Source: Rutstroemia sp. NJR-2017a BVV2 (lineage: Eukaryota > Ascomycota > Leotiomycetes > Helotiales > Rutstroemiaceae). From it: a stretch of 64,000 nucleotides of DNA. The stretch lies in NCBI GenBank assembly GCA_002946415.1, contig NJPS01000016.1, positions 1 through 64,000 of the forward strand, given 5' to 3'. A program made the translations under genes and the position numbers. How positions within the stretch are numbered: position 1 is the stretch's first letter; each line of letters starts with the position of its first letter. The notes below the pieces were generated by a model that saw only the letters and a list, made by a program, of their open reading frames with translations, had not been told where the DNA came from and made no database searches. Positions 45,681-57,732 of the stretch are shown here, piece after piece.

Positions 45681-46640
45681 ATGTCTTCGAGAAAGAAGGT
45701 TCTACTGAAGGTTGGATGGACCACCAGCTCTCTGAGGAGCTTCAGTACTGACGGACGACTTCTAGGTCATCATCTTGGGCGATAGCGGTGTGGGGAAAAC
45801 GAGTTTAATGAACCAATACGTACGTTGAAGACCAAGTCTATCGACCCTTTGACCATGAAGCTACCTTCGAGGGATGACTCTAATGCTTCGCAGGTCAACA
45901 AGAAGTTCAGCGCAAGCTATAAGGCTACTATCGGAGCAGATTTCTTGACCAAGGAGGTATTGGTCGACGATCGACTAGTCACTATGCAGGTACGCTTCCC
46001 ATTATATACAAACAAGGGAGATGAGGATCGCTGATATGGTCGTGTATAGCTTTGGGATACTGCTGGCCAAGAGCGATTTCAATCATTAGGTGTCGCATTC
46101 TACAGAGGTGCGGATTGCTGCGTCCTTGTCTACGACGTCAACAACTCGAAGAGTTTCGATACACTGGATAGCTGGAGAGACGAGTTCTTGATCCAGGCCT
46201 CACCAAGAGATCCAGAAAGCTTCCCATTCGTAGGTTCAGTGCTTGAGTACTCCGAATACAGTATTGACTTGGAGTTAGGTGGTTTTGGGTAACAAGATTG
46301 ATGTCGAAGAGAACAAGAGAGTGGTAAGTCAGATACCACGTGCCACAGCAGGAGCTTTACTAACGGCAGCTACAGATTTCCTCAAAACGTGCTTTGACTT
46401 TCTGTACCTCAAAGGGTAACATTCCATACTTCGAAACGAGTGCAAAAGAGGCTATCAATGTTGAGCAAGCATTCGAAGGTGCGCAATCTTCCTATCAGAT
46501 ATGATGGCGGCTTTACTGACTGCTTCACAGTTATCGCAAGAAATGCTTTGGCCCAAGAGGAATCAGACGAATATAATGGGGATTACTCGGATCCTATCAA
46601 TGTCCATATTGAAAACGATAGGGACGGCTGCGCTTGTTAG
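45681..46640 (+). CDS. YPT7: Ypt7, Rab7-type vacuolar small GTPase
   Basis: Controls homotypic vacuole fusion and fusion of late endosomes and autophagosomes with the vacuole via HOPS (family knowledge). Seven exons: 45681-45710, 45766-45819, 45894-45989, 46050-46229, 46279-46323, 46376-46478, 46531-46640 (205 aa). P-loop GDSGVGKT (15-22), switch I with [16 protein letters not shown] (62-68), NKID (125-128), ETSAK (155-159). The C-terminus ends CAC, for double geranylgeranylation. All motifs are intact, and length and sequence are typical of Rab7. Intron 1 must use the non-consensus donor GTTGGA to keep the conserved VLLKVIILG junction; its acceptor and branch site (CTGAC) are normal. Six introns in a 960-bp gene make it the most intron-dense gene here. 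Confidence 0.97.
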
Positions 46641-47712
46641 ATGGAGTTTGTGTTAGCATGGACAGTTTTGGCCTCTACCTTTTCTCACCTAACAGCTCGT
46701 TTGCAACTGGGGATCATACACAAACTTTTCAACTTGGACTTCCTTAAGTGTACATAAGAATCATCCTGGCGTTACTGTTTGTTGCTGTTACTGGGTGTTT
46801 TACCTTCATTTCTTACCTTTGTTTTCATGTCTATACAGAATGCATAATGAGAAAGACGTACTGCTGCAATTGATAGCACCGTATCTGGTTGCTTAAACAA
46901 CAAGTTCCAAAAGAATATACAAAGGACGTGACGATGATTGCGCAATGATGCATAATGAATTGGAGTCGAAAGCCCTTAGCCATAAAGCTGGAAACGACAA
47001 CAATACCCGGCAACGTGATTTCCTTAACGTATTCAAGCCAACCTCGGGCCGTCGATTCAACGAAGCCTTCATGGTTGGGTTGGATTGGCTGAACGCGGAG
47101 GACTGTATTTTGCAGGATCGCTATCAAAACGTCTATCACAAATGAGAATGTCTCAATCTAGATAAATGTAAGCCTCAGCCTTCCTGGTAACTTTGGCTTG
47201 GCTGTCATTTTATTTAGATTTGCCTCTTACTCCTTACTGTAGTATCTCAGGACCACACTACCTAACCTAAATAAAGATCTCATAGGGTTCATACCTCCTC
47301 TTCAGCAACTCCACCATCCGCTTCATAAGCTCTGCGAACAAAAGCTTCACAACATATCACAAATCGGTCTCGACATATTGCGCAATATTTAAATGTATCA
47401 CGCATATCTGTGTCTATGTCTGCAACCTCCATGACAGGGCTCATCATTCCTTTTGAGCGAGTTTCGGTTTCCTCAACATCACAATACTACTAAGGACATT
47501 ATTTTAAACACCAGTTCGCGGAGCTCAGGATCCAGTTGTGTTGGTGGCCGAGCGAAAGTGGGATTTCCGGTGATAGGATAGGATCCACGGATTCAAAGAT
47601 AACGTTAAGCTTGAAGACGCTCGTTTCCAACAACGAGAATCATTTTCATTACACTGGAAGCCTTAAGGGAATCTTTGGCCGACGGACAGACGGGTTGAGA
47701 TACACTGCTGCG
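46641..47712. other. Intergenic region, YPT7 3' end to transporter promoter
   Basis: About 1.07 kb. No gene supported: the short open frames at 46831-47145 lack motifs and splice-supported extension. It holds the YPT7 3' UTR and the promoter of the downstream transporter. An in-frame ATG-containing stretch (47536 onward) runs into the transporter frame, so its N-terminus could be longer than called. Confidence 0.5.
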
Positions 47713-49211
47713 ATGAGTGTAGTGATGGATCCAGCTTCTGCGGAGACGCCCGCGCATAGACCTTCCTTGACGTTGGAGCGCACCATCTCGAGCGGGAGCA
47801 AGGGGAACAACATGGGGTTTAGAGCGGGGATGGGTTTGGAGAATGTTGCGAGGAGGACTCTAGGGATGTTCCTTTTGGGAGTCACGGTGATGTTATGGAC
47901 AAGTAGTAATTTCCTTGCCAGTGTAAGTTCTCAAATCGGAAGTCCCATCTTGCGGCTAGGAAGGGTACATAAAGCTGATATATTGCGATACTACAGTACA
48001 TTTTCGCAGACGATACCTATTCGAAACCGTATTTTGTTACATATATCAACACATCTTTCTTTGCGGTCTCGCTGGTCCCGATCTTTCTGCGGATTCTGCA
48101 GCAACATGGCTGGGGGCATGTGCGGAAATCTATGGTAGAATATTACCATGAGCAGGTTTTGGAGTATAAGAACTATATAAAGGGAGTTCAGAAGGTATGG
48201 AGGAGGAAGCACAATATGCACAGATCCGAACAAGACGACGACCAGGAAGATCCTCTAAGCAGTTCCCAAGCGCGCCTACTCCCATCCGGGGACGAAGAAG
48301 CCGCGGACATCTCGCTCTCAGAAATTGAGGAAAAAGAGGACAAACTCAGTGTCGGCGAGACCGCTAAACTATCCTTCGAATTTTCGCTCCTCTGGTTCAT
48401 CGCTAACTACCTTGTCGCCGGCTGTCTCGAATACACATCCGTCGCATCCTCTACAATTCTCACCTCTACCTCCTCCATCTTCACCCTCTTATTCGGCGCC
48501 CTCATCCGCGTCGAATCCTTCACCTACCGCAAACTCATCGGCGTCCTCGCCTCCTTCATCGGCATCATCCTCATCTCCTCCGTCGACCTCTCCTCCACCG
48601 ATAATGACTCGAACCGCGGAAACTTCCCCCACAAATCGCAAGCCCAGATTGCCATCGGCGACATCATGGCATTCGGCAGCGCCGTCATGTACGGACTCTA
48701 CGCCGTGGTTATGAAGAAACGCTGCGGCAACGAGGATCGCGTTGACATGCCCTTATTCTTCGGTCTGGTCGGCCTCTTCAACGTGCTTTTCCTCTGGCCT
48801 GGTTTCGTGATCCTGCATCTGACGGGAGTGGAGAAGTTTGAGCTGCCGCCTACGGGCAAGATCTGGTTAATCGTGCTGCTCAATTCGGCGAGTAGCTTCA
48901 TAAGCGATTACTGCTGGGCCTATGCGATGTTATTGACGACGCCGCTGGTGGTGACGGTGGGGCTGAGCATGACGATTCCGTTGAGTTTGATTGGGCAGAT
49001 GTGGTTGAATGAACAGTACAGCAACGGGATATATTGGGTGGGGGCGCTGGTTGTGGTGGGCAGTTTTGTGTTTGTGAATCATGAGAGTAAGGACGAGGAT
49101 GAGAAAGGAGGTACGGTAGTGGTGGTAGGTGAGAGTTCGGCGGGTATGCAGACGCCGAGGATTGTAGTTATCGCTGCGGAGGGGGATGTGGAGGGGGAAG
49201 AATTGGTTTGA
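47713..49211 (+). CDS. SLC35F/THI74-like drug-metabolite (EamA-type) transporter
   Basis: Two exons: 47713-47922 and 47997-49211 (474 aa); intron 74 bp. About ten hydrophobic segments with the SLC35F3/F4/F5 and yeast THI74/YML018C pattern: TLGMFLLGVTVMLWTSSNFLAS, then YIFADDTYSKPYFVTYINT (a family hallmark across the splice), LWFIANYLVAGCLEYTSVAS, STILTSTSSIFTLLFGA, LIGVLASFIGIILIS, IGDIMAFGSAVMYGLYAV, PLFFGLVGLFNVLFLWPG, and a C-terminal pair ending NGIYWVGALVVVGSFVFV. An acidic cytoplasmic loop (about residues 130-190) separates the first helices. The YML018C group is vacuolar; the substrate is unknown (thiamine and nucleotide-sugar have been suggested for relatives). The start codon is uncertain because the frame is open upstream to 47536. 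Confidence 0.9.
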
Positions 49212-49644
49212 AATATTGTTTCTAGATATTTGGGGGTTTAGATTGGAGTGGGATGGAGTTGGGTGCTCGGTTGAAATAGATCCCTCCTTTTGGAGTATGG
49301 AATTATAGAAATACCACGCTTTGGATATTCACCAAATTCTATCATTTATATACAGAGCAAATGATCCTGGGTGTGATTAGTGCAATGCAGAAGACTCTCT
49401 GCTTGAATATCACCGTGCAGCACAAAAATATAAATATAGGTCCATATCAGATGAGACACTGCGAGAATTTCAAAGGGTGGATAGGGGTATCATGTTTCAA
49501 TTGTCCTAAGAGTGTACGCTGGAGCAACCTTTATCATTCTAACCAGACCAGCCAACAAACGCCTTCGTCCCAACCCAGCATTCCTACAGCATCATAGTAA
49601 AGTCCGTCCGTTCCAATGTAATCTATCCAATCCATCCATCCATA
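49212..49644. other. Convergent 3' region, transporter / heme-oxygenase-like gene
   Basis: A 433-bp spacer holding both 3' UTRs. Short TCCATCCA-type runs at about 49620-49640. No gene seen. Confidence 0.5.
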
Positions 49645-51141
49645 TTACCCAACAAAATACCACGCTGCAAACATAGCAGTCAATGCCATAAGTGGTCCTC
49701 CAACCGTAACAAGACCCAAGAAACTGCCATCCGACGGCTCCATATCTACAAGATTATCGTACATCTGCTCGGAGGAAGAACTACTGTCCTTCAAGTGTTT
49801 CCTTCCGATGGGCATGATCGCAGCACCAGGAAGTCCGTCTTTGAAGCGGACTAATTTGGCCATGGGACTTGCAATCATCGAAGAAAGGAAATTTGGTAAG
49901 TTTTCGACCCGTTTTCCGTCGTCGGAAGAACTTCCATCGTTATCTCTTGTTCTCGACAATCGTTCCTGGGCGAGAGTAATGCTGCTTCGGCTTTTGTTGA
50001 GGGGCTTGTGCTCCTTATGTAGCTTCATGGGCTGTATAGTTTTCACGGTCTCGAGGTCTTCGCTCGTTGTACCGCAGACAGCATCTAGTTCAGTTACAAT
50101 CATAACCATGAATGAAAAGATTGCTTGGGCCTCCTGAATAACGTCGGCTTTCTCTCCTTCAGTCAAAAGGACTTCGGCTTCGGCTATACGTTTCTTGAAT
50201 TCGCGTTTGATATCCTCTCCATCTTCGGCACCAACAAAGTCGAAAAAGGAAAGTCCCTGCTTCATCATCATCTGGTGGCATTCTGGGCGAGTCTTTTGGC
50301 GAGCAGAGGGTCGCACTTTTTCATCGGCAGCCACTTTAGATGATGGGGCAAGGTTCTGTGCTTCTCTAGTGACTGAGTAGGGTCGTACAGGTGAAGGATC
50401 CCTACTCCAGAAATCCTCGAATCCACCCGCCGTCTTCAAAGAAGCTCGAAGATAACGACCACCGGAAAATAGAGCCATATATAATACCCAAGCATACGCA
50501 AGCAAGACGTGCGGATTCTTTTCCACAGATTGTTTGGTGTGGGCAATAAACTCCGCCAACCGTCCACAGTCGGACACCAACTTGAGTTGTTCCTCAATCT
50601 CATGTTCGGGCGTATCAGTCAAAGTGCGAATATCTGCCCGGAGGCGATCAGACCGTAGGAGACCGGGCAGCTGCAAATGCGCGAGTAGAGATTGCGTCCT
50701 TGAGCATACTTTTGGAGGATCAATCGAGGTCTGGTTGTTGGTAGAATGGCGTGTATGAGAGTCGAGGAGCAAGTAGTCTGAGTCGGATCCTTCAGCGCTC
50801 TCCCCACCAGGCGATATCCTTGACTCTTCGAGGCATATTGGAAGATTGGGCGCATCAATTATCGATTGCCATAACGACTCGAAAGTTATATAGATAGGCG
50901 CAATGTATAGGAGGCCGGATACATAAATCGAGGGGTTCGTACTAAATGGGGGCAGTGCGAGTGGCAAACGGGCGAGGATAAGTCTGTTTAGTTGAGTATG
51001 TACAGCTCTGGTAGCAATATTAACTGTGAGAGTGTCAGCGGTAGAATAGCAGAGGTTATTTCTTGGTATGTTCTCACTTTGATCGGATAAGGAATTTTGC
51101 CCATCTGGTGGGGTTGGTTGGGTGGTGTTAGGATCAGCCAT
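49645..51141 (-). CDS. Tail-anchored heme-oxygenase-like protein
   Basis: Single-exon gene, 498 aa. The heme-oxygenase fold is suggested by TRAVHTQLNRLI, in which H48 occupies the place of the proximal heme ligand (VHTQ). Helix YVSGLLYIAPIYITFESLW follows, then a long insert (about 110-170), the distal helix LLAYAWVLYMALFSGGRYLR with the SGGR glycine motif, and a late GLSFFDFVG segment. A hydrophobic C-terminal segment (about 474-498, FLGLVTVGGPLMALTAMFAAWYFVG in part) looks like a tail anchor, as in HO-1. The protein is much longer than canonical HO (about 290 aa) because of Ser-rich inserts. True heme cleavage to biliverdin is plausible because the His and SGGR are kept, but many fungal members of this group are uncharacterised. 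Confidence 0.82.
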   Translation of the reverse strand: MADPNTTQPTPPDGQNSLSDQSENIPRNNLCYSTADTLTVNIATRAVHTQLNRLILARLPLALPPFSTNPSIYVSGLLYIAPIYITFESLWQSIIDAPNLPICLEESRISPGGESAEGSDSDYLLLDSHTRHSTNNQTSIDPPKVCSRTQSLLAHLQLPGLLRSDRLRADIRTLTDTPEHEIEEQLKLVSDCGRLAEFIAHTKQSVEKNPHVLLAYAWVLYMALFSGGRYLRASLKTAGGFEDFWSRDPSPVRPYSVTREAQNLAPSSKVAADEKVRPSARQKTRPECHQMMMKQGLSFFDFVGAEDGEDIKREFKKRIAEAEVLLTEGEKADVIQEAQAIFSFMVMIVTELDAVCGTTSEDLETVKTIQPMKLHKEHKPLNKSRSSITLAQERLSRTRDNDGSSSDDGKRVENLPNFLSSMIASPMAKLVRFKDGLPGAAIMPIGRKHLKDSSSSSEQMYDNLVDMEPSDGSFLGLVTVGGPLMALTAMFAAWYFVG

Positions 51142-54100
51142 AGGAGCGAGATAGCATTCTGTGTCTGCGCAAGTAAAAGGTAAAGATGCAGGACTACGAG
51201 GTCGTTTGTGAGGTAAAGGGTATTATAAGAATATTGGAATTTGCAGGGGGAGAGAAAATATGAATGTGAATGTAAATGTGAATAAGGATTCGCAATCTGA
51301 CCTTGTCACTTGAGATGTTGGGTCATTATTCACCATTCTCGAGGCGGCCTGCTAGATTGATATGGTTGGAGGACCTTTTCGGAAAGCACGCCCCGGATGG
51401 CCCTTGGTCCTCGTGAGAACAAAAGGAATAACAGACAGGGAGAGAGAGGGTAATAGGAGGATAGTATGACAAGAAGAAGAAGAAGAAGAAGAAGAAGTGA
51501 TCTGGAGGTCGACAATGAGCTGATTTTGAATGTCTTTTGTGACCTTACTGTACCTTTTTCCCACCACCAAAATCAATAGTTATGATGTGATGTGCGGAAT
51601 TGAACAACGGCACTGGCCCCGAGACGCCTAGGCCTGTCAGTTTGTCCCTCTGATCGGAAACAAGAAGAAGCAAAAGGTAACAATTATGTCCGTCCGTGTC
51701 CATACTTCCGCATCCACACTATGCTTTATCTACAGAGGCGTGAGAGGAGTTATCGAGCTCGAGCTCGAGCACGAGCAGGCGAAAAACAGGCGAAAAGCAA
51801 ATCTGTAGAATCTGGAACTCTCCACAGGAGGATCATAGCGTTCGGGGAACTGCAGTTTTCCAGCCAGGCTGAACTTGGTTGGATAGTTTGAATGAACGGA
51901 CTGCTTTTTGGCTCAGTGGCTCGTGGTAACCGATGCGATTCGTAAGAGCTAAGAACGGTCGACCGCCATTGTACCATGAGTAGAGTGGTTGAGTGTACGA
52001 AGTATGTTCTTCGAAGGACGATGGGAGGGGAGAGCGGAGTAATATATTGCATTGGTCGAATTCGCTTTGCCAACAACAAATCGTGCGCCACAACATGCAA
52101 ATTCCAAAGAGCATGATAAACAATCAAAATGTACTGGACACCAAGACCAAGGTCCTACCCAGACCAGACCCAAAGACAACCCTTTGGCTAGCAAAGTATA
52201 GCGAGTCTGAGCAGAAGTCTAACCTTACCATGAGTTACGAACTTACGATACTCGGGAAATGTCCATTCGTGATGGCCAGCTTCTGTGCTTGCGCTCCCGT
52301 GTATTTCCATCAGGGGTTCACTATGCAACTATTTCCGCCTTCGCCGGGTGCGAGGTGCGAGGTGTCAAGAGGCCCTCTGTTCGGCATTTCGGTGGCACTG
52401 TCTTTGAGAAGGCCGTGTTACCTACATAAGCAGAGCACATATCACAGTGTCACTCGTATCACCGGTCTTCATTCCACAACATGAACAAAGAGCATGACCG
52501 CCACACACAGTTGTGCAACCTGGTTCGCGGTAGCAGCTGCAGCAACACCCGGGATCAAGGGCTTCCACAATGTACTGTAGAAGAAGTCCACGCGTATGGC
52601 CGGCAAATTTTCCTATACCCTAGGGCTAGCTCTAAGGAGTAGAGCAAAGAGTCTCGGAAGTCCGAATAATAAGTGGTCGACGCTTTTCACCGGCTTGGTT
52701 TTTGGGTGTGGCCAATCATCTGATGCTCTCCAAAATATCAATATGTCTGTCGTCATCATATAACTTGGTACCTCCTGTTCGAAGCTTAGGATACGCGTGA
52801 AACTCACCTCCCCATACTTGTACAAGCAGCAGTGCGCGCAGAATAACATCTCTTTCGCTACGAGTTTTCGCGGCCAACAAGTGCACAGCCTGCATAGAGC
52901 AGAAGATAGATAGACTTTGCTCCCTGCCAAGTAGCACAGCGGCACCGTCAAATTCGATTCACAGCCATCGTCGTATCGGGATCCGAGATCGAAACACTTA
53001 CCCCTTTTATTCCTGAAGGCGAAGTATTCTTAAAGATACGCATCGTGTACGCGCTTCTCTCCATACACCGGATTCTTGTGATATCCGTCATTGAGCATAA
53101 GACTTACGGCTAGGGTCTGTTCATGTTAGACTCGACCAATAGCATGGGGCACTGATGTCCAAGACCTGAGTCGTATGGAGGTGGGATCTTCATTTCATCT
53201 GACTCTTTAACATTTATCAATATCCAAGCATGCTAGGCGAACGACAACTCATTCATGTTTTCCTTCCTTGGGGTTGAACCCGTTTCTCACCCTCATAAGC
53301 ATTTCCCATATAGGAGACAAGTGTTGATCGGTCCCTGATTTGTGGTCGACAACTTTCCGTCTGTTGAAATGAACTATCAAACAAATCTTCCAAGATGGAG
53401 GGATGCTGTAGATGGAGTTATATAAGCTCTAGTGAGAGAGTCCTAGTCGTGACTTACCATCCATATTTACTCCTCCACGCGCCAGCTTTGTCACGAAGCA
53501 TCAGGAACTACGACGTATTTATTCATAAATCTCAATAGATCTAATGGATCAATCAAAACGCGCATTGATCTATATGAATGGTGGATACTCCGTCTGGTGA
53601 GGGTAGTCCTACTCCACGATCTCATTATTTCCTCTTCAACAAGGTTTCCCATATGTAGATTTAGATATAAGTAACATACTACCCTCTAACGAGATGGGTT
53701 CTATGGAGAAAGAGGACCCTGCTCGACTTGCAACGCCGCCGACGAAAACTCTGGACTTCGCAAAATGATAATACTTCAATCCGAAACCACCGGTCCCTCT
53801 CACGGTCAACGTAAAGACCGAAGATCTAGCAAAATGATGGTTGTCGGATGAACACCTGGATTGGATTAGATGCACGCCGTTGATAGGAAGCGATGACAGG
53901 GTGGGAGTTGTGAGTGCCTAAATGTCTTCTCTTCATGCTCCGCTGTTAGACTTCCACATGCCTTGTCTATTCCTTCTTGCTCGCCGGTCGTTGTAAAACA
54001 TACTGGCACACCACAGTGAATGGTAGTCCTCGTTCCTGCTGAATGTGAGGCAGGGCAGAACACTACTGGATATTGGATTGTTCTGGGAGCTTCTTTTGAT

Positions 54101-55253
54101 CCTCCATCAATACCTGGTGGAATGAATTAGGCACGGATTGGGATGATACTGACAGTCACGACGGCGTTACTGAAAGAGAAAGAGAAGGACCAGGAAGATA
54201 AACAGGAATGCAGCTATCCATGGTAGCCACATCGTTATCACATCTCAATTTAGGGAACACACTAGCCGAGCAAGTTCTACAGGCCGTATGGGTGTAGCTA
54301 ATGCAACATCTGATCAGAGCACTTCTATCTTCAAGAGAAACAAACAAAAGTCATCAAATTGAGGGAGCACGTCAAGAGGAGACCGCATGTACATTTCCTA
54401 GCCATATCCTCTATCTCAGATTTGTGCTTTGATTTTCAGGATATGGTGGTATGCCGTCCTTCGCGTTCTTCTGTAACGGCCGCAAAGTGAATTAAGTATT
54501 GATAGATCCAACAGTTACGGCCCGTGTTTCTCTACACCGAAGCTGTTGTGTCTGAGGAAATCCTCTGATCCGCTCCACATGTAACAATCTCTTTTGTAAT
54601 GGCTGTGTGTAACATGTCGGTTTCTGTCCACCGGCTCAAGTACTTCCTTGGTATATATATTAGCATAAGATGGCTATCCAACCATAAGGTGTTCATTCTT
54701 CTTCGTTATGTTGATGATCGAGGGATAATGAACGTTGGATCTTGCGTTTTTGATGCTCAATTGTGTTCAGAAGAAGCGTGAGACTGGATTCAATCTTGTC
54801 TTCTGTAGCTGTTCGGATGTCTATGTTTGCTTGAAGAACTGAAGAGTTTATCCTGCCTGATCGAGATCGCCATTACGGTGCTGTCAAATCCTGAGGACAT
54901 CTTGAGACTCTACCACGATACAAGATTTGATATCTAAGCAATATACACTATCACGTCGCCACAATCTTTATAAAGCATTATCTGAACTCAACTTCCATCT
55001 TGGCCTGGCCCAACTATTCACTATTCGTCTCACACAAACTCAGAACCAGATAACCACGCCCTATCTGATCTGGAGTTCACGAGTTCTCTTTTAATTGTCC
55101 AAACTAATCACAATCTTCTTTCCACATTTAAATCTCATCCTCAACTCCCACAATATAAATATTTCCTCCCAACCATTTTCACCCCCAATCTCTCCGCAGC
55201 CCATTTAATACTCCAAGCACGAACCGCACAATCGAACCACCTGAATCATCAAA
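51142..55253. other. 4.1-kb region without a recognisable gene
   Basis: No open frame here has a recognisable domain, a plausible start or splice-supported continuation. The longest ones (for example 51993-52484 plus, 51750-52127 minus, 52613-52951 minus) are low-information. Composition is normal, so this is not RIP debris. It should contain the promoter of the heme-oxygenase-like gene (right of 51141) and a long upstream region for the BTB gene. It includes an AAG microsatellite (51471-51497), a GAGCTC-rich run (51755-51775) and an imperfect duplication around AGCAAAATGATGG / CGCAAAATGATAA (53758-53840). Orphan, non-coding RNA or multi-intron genes could be missed. Confidence 0.4.
51471..51497. 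repeat. (AAG)9 microsatellite
   Basis: Nine uninterrupted AAG units in the upstream region of the heme-oxygenase-like gene; the flanks are purine-rich. Confidence 0.9.
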
Positions 55254-56836
55254 ATGCCACCCAGAGAATATCCCGGGTTCGCGGACGGAGATGTTCTGAT
55301 TGTCTCGCCCACTGGTCGACAATGGAAACTCCATTCTTGGGTTCTGCTCAACCATTCCGTGGTTTTCGCTAAGATACTCAACGACATGGAACCACGCCAT
55401 ATTACGAAGAGCATGGCGCAGGAGGGGAGATGCGTTAAATGGAAGCTTGAGATGAAGCCGTTCCGTGAGCTCGATGATGCTAGGTTTCGGAGTTTTGAGG
55501 CTGTGGTGAGTACTTCGTCTTCTTCTTCTGTTTCTTTTGATAATGCAGCTACTGGCGGATTTAGAGAGCGGCCTGTTATTCTTATGAGGATTGGATGATC
55601 ATAGGAATATTTCTGTTTACAAAGATGTAACAAATACTCACCCATTACCAGCCAATCAAGAAGAAGAACCAATTCCAAATACCCGATAACTTCAATGGCA
55701 TTGGGGACATCGACTTCGAAACCACATACGACAATTTCTTCCGCATGCTCTACAACATGGATCCCATCATAACCGACGACCTGCACCTCTCCGGGAAGCA
55801 ATACATAACCGACTGCATCTCCGTCCTCCAAGCCGCCGACTACCTGGGTTCCCTCCCCGCCGTGCGCGCCCAAGTCGAAAAGCACCTCCTCCGCATGATG
55901 CAAACCTTCTGGACGCACGTGGCCAAAAACCCCGAAGCATGGGCCGACATCGCCGTGCGTCTGCAATCCGCCGTCATCTTCCAAGAAGCCATGTGCCACA
56001 TCATCGGCGCGTACGAGCTCTCACAAACGATCAAAAAAGCCACTCTCGCACGCATGCAATTCGGCTCTGTGATTCTCCAGCTCGCGGAGCGCAAGGCGCG
56101 GGAGCTGAAAGATATGAAAATCATGACTGAGCGCCGTCTCATGCAGTTCTTTCCCCAGCGTCTCATTCGTCGCGAGACCGATAGTAAAATACCTGGCCGT
56201 GCGGACTATAGCGCGGATATCTACCTTTGGCAGGCGTTGACGATGGTGCGGCAGTTTTTTGCGTCGTGTATACTGGCGAATCGGCATCATCGCGCGGAGG
56301 ATGGGGGAATGGAGTTCTATCGCATGGTGGAGAGGTGCGATTATATTGATAAGAAGGCGATGGAGGACTTTCATGTGATTTTTGGGATGAGCACGAAGGG
56401 GAGACAGTGCTTGTTGGAGGCGGTGGAGACGATTAAGGAGGATGTGAGGGTGGTGGTCGGGGGGCTGCTGAAGGAGGAGTTGCAGTTGAGGAGGGGGGAA
56501 GGGAGGGGTAGACCGAGGAGATATTTGACTTGTATGAAGATTAGAAGGGACGAGTTGCCGTGGGTGAGGGATCCAGAGTTGGTTGCGGAGATGGGCAGGG
56601 GATGGGCTGGGGGGATTATTGGAGAGCGGGGGAGGGAGAGTGTGGAGGTGGGAGCAGATGCTGAAGGTGCAGGGGATAATGAAGGCGAGGGGAATGGGAA
56701 GGGGGAGGATGACGACGGCGACCCGATGGTAGAGGACGGCGAGCAGGAAATTAATAGCGAGGACGATCAGGAAGGAGACGGCCAGGAACAGGAAAACGGC
56801 CGAGACGACGACGGCGATGACGAGCTTCACGATTAG
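55254..56836 (+). CDS. BTB/POZ-domain protein with acidic C-terminus
   Basis: Two exons: 55254-55505 and 55652-56836 (478 aa); intron 146 bp with CAG acceptor, phase 0. The N-terminus looks like a BTB start: FADGDVLIVSPTGRQWKLHSWVLL fits the family's D(V/L)-x(10-12)-(F/L)-x-(V/A)H-x2-(V/L)-L pattern, here with HSWVL for HKxVL, followed by HSVVFAKIL. The remaining BTB helices include DNFFRMLYNMDPI and LQAADYLGSLPAVRAQVEKHL. A conserved alpha-helical middle follows. The last 90 residues are almost all Asp/Glu/Gly. This is a common, expanded family in filamentous fungi. Such proteins often bring substrates to Cul3, but no partner domain is present and function is unknown. Confidence 0.85.
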
Positions 56837-57732
56837 CCTTGGTACCATATCTTTCCTTTACACTTTCGATCTTTGTGTCTATCTATCAAGCAAGTTGGTG
56901 TGGCGCGGATTTTGTTTTTCTACTTGCTCGATGTTTTAGCGAGGTTTCTCCTGAGCAATTAAGGGGAACGAATATTAATGAAATAAAAATAAAAATTGTA
57001 ATCCACATTAGACAAATCAAGCCTGCTTGATTGCACAGAAGACCAGTTGCAAGAGATTTTGAGAGACTGGTTGGTAGACGTGAGATGCGTATACTAGTAT
57101 CATCTGTGATCGTAGAAGTACTCTTGCACACTCGTGACTACTGAATAAAGATGCAACCTATCCACTTGGATCATAAGAGCACAACCTGTTTGCCTTTTTC
57201 CACACTTAAGGAGGATCAACTTGTAGATGAAAAGCACAAATAGCATCTCTTCACCTCACTTCCAACACCTAGCACCAACAGCTATCCTTCCACATCCCAA
57301 AGGCAGACAGTCACCAATCAAGTCACAAGAAAACAGTGAAAACCATCGTGTTTTTCGTTCAAGAATAAAATAATTATTCGGTCATGAAATCCCGCCCCAA
57401 AACGCCCGTCCTGTTCCATGCCTTGCCATATGTCTATCCGATCGACTGTTTCTTTTGATATCATCAATCCCCAATTAACAAGGGGAAGTACTCCAAAACA
57501 AAGCATTATTAAAACGATCCTGGGGTATAATAACATCATCCATCCATGCACGCATTATCTTTCCATCAATGTATACAAAATTCTCCTTTTCCTCACTTCG
57601 TCCTGTCCTGTCTTTTGTGTTCGGCAATGCTGTAAGGGTTTATTCCCACATCAAAATTCCGGTCCTGTACTAGGAGCTGGAACAGCTGAGTGAGGAGGAA
57701 AACCAACGTAATGATTATATGCTTCCACTTAA
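56837..57732. other. Convergent 3' region, BTB gene / four-TM protein
   Basis: About 900 bp between two converging stop codons. No gene recognised; AT-rich runs near 56970-57010 and 57360-57380 could be polyadenylation regions. Confidence 0.5.

Noticed and set aside
56021..56848. 275-aa minus-strand open frame
   Set aside because: It lies opposite the BTB protein and its low-complexity Pro/His/Leu composition mirrors the Asp/Glu/Gly-rich coding strand.
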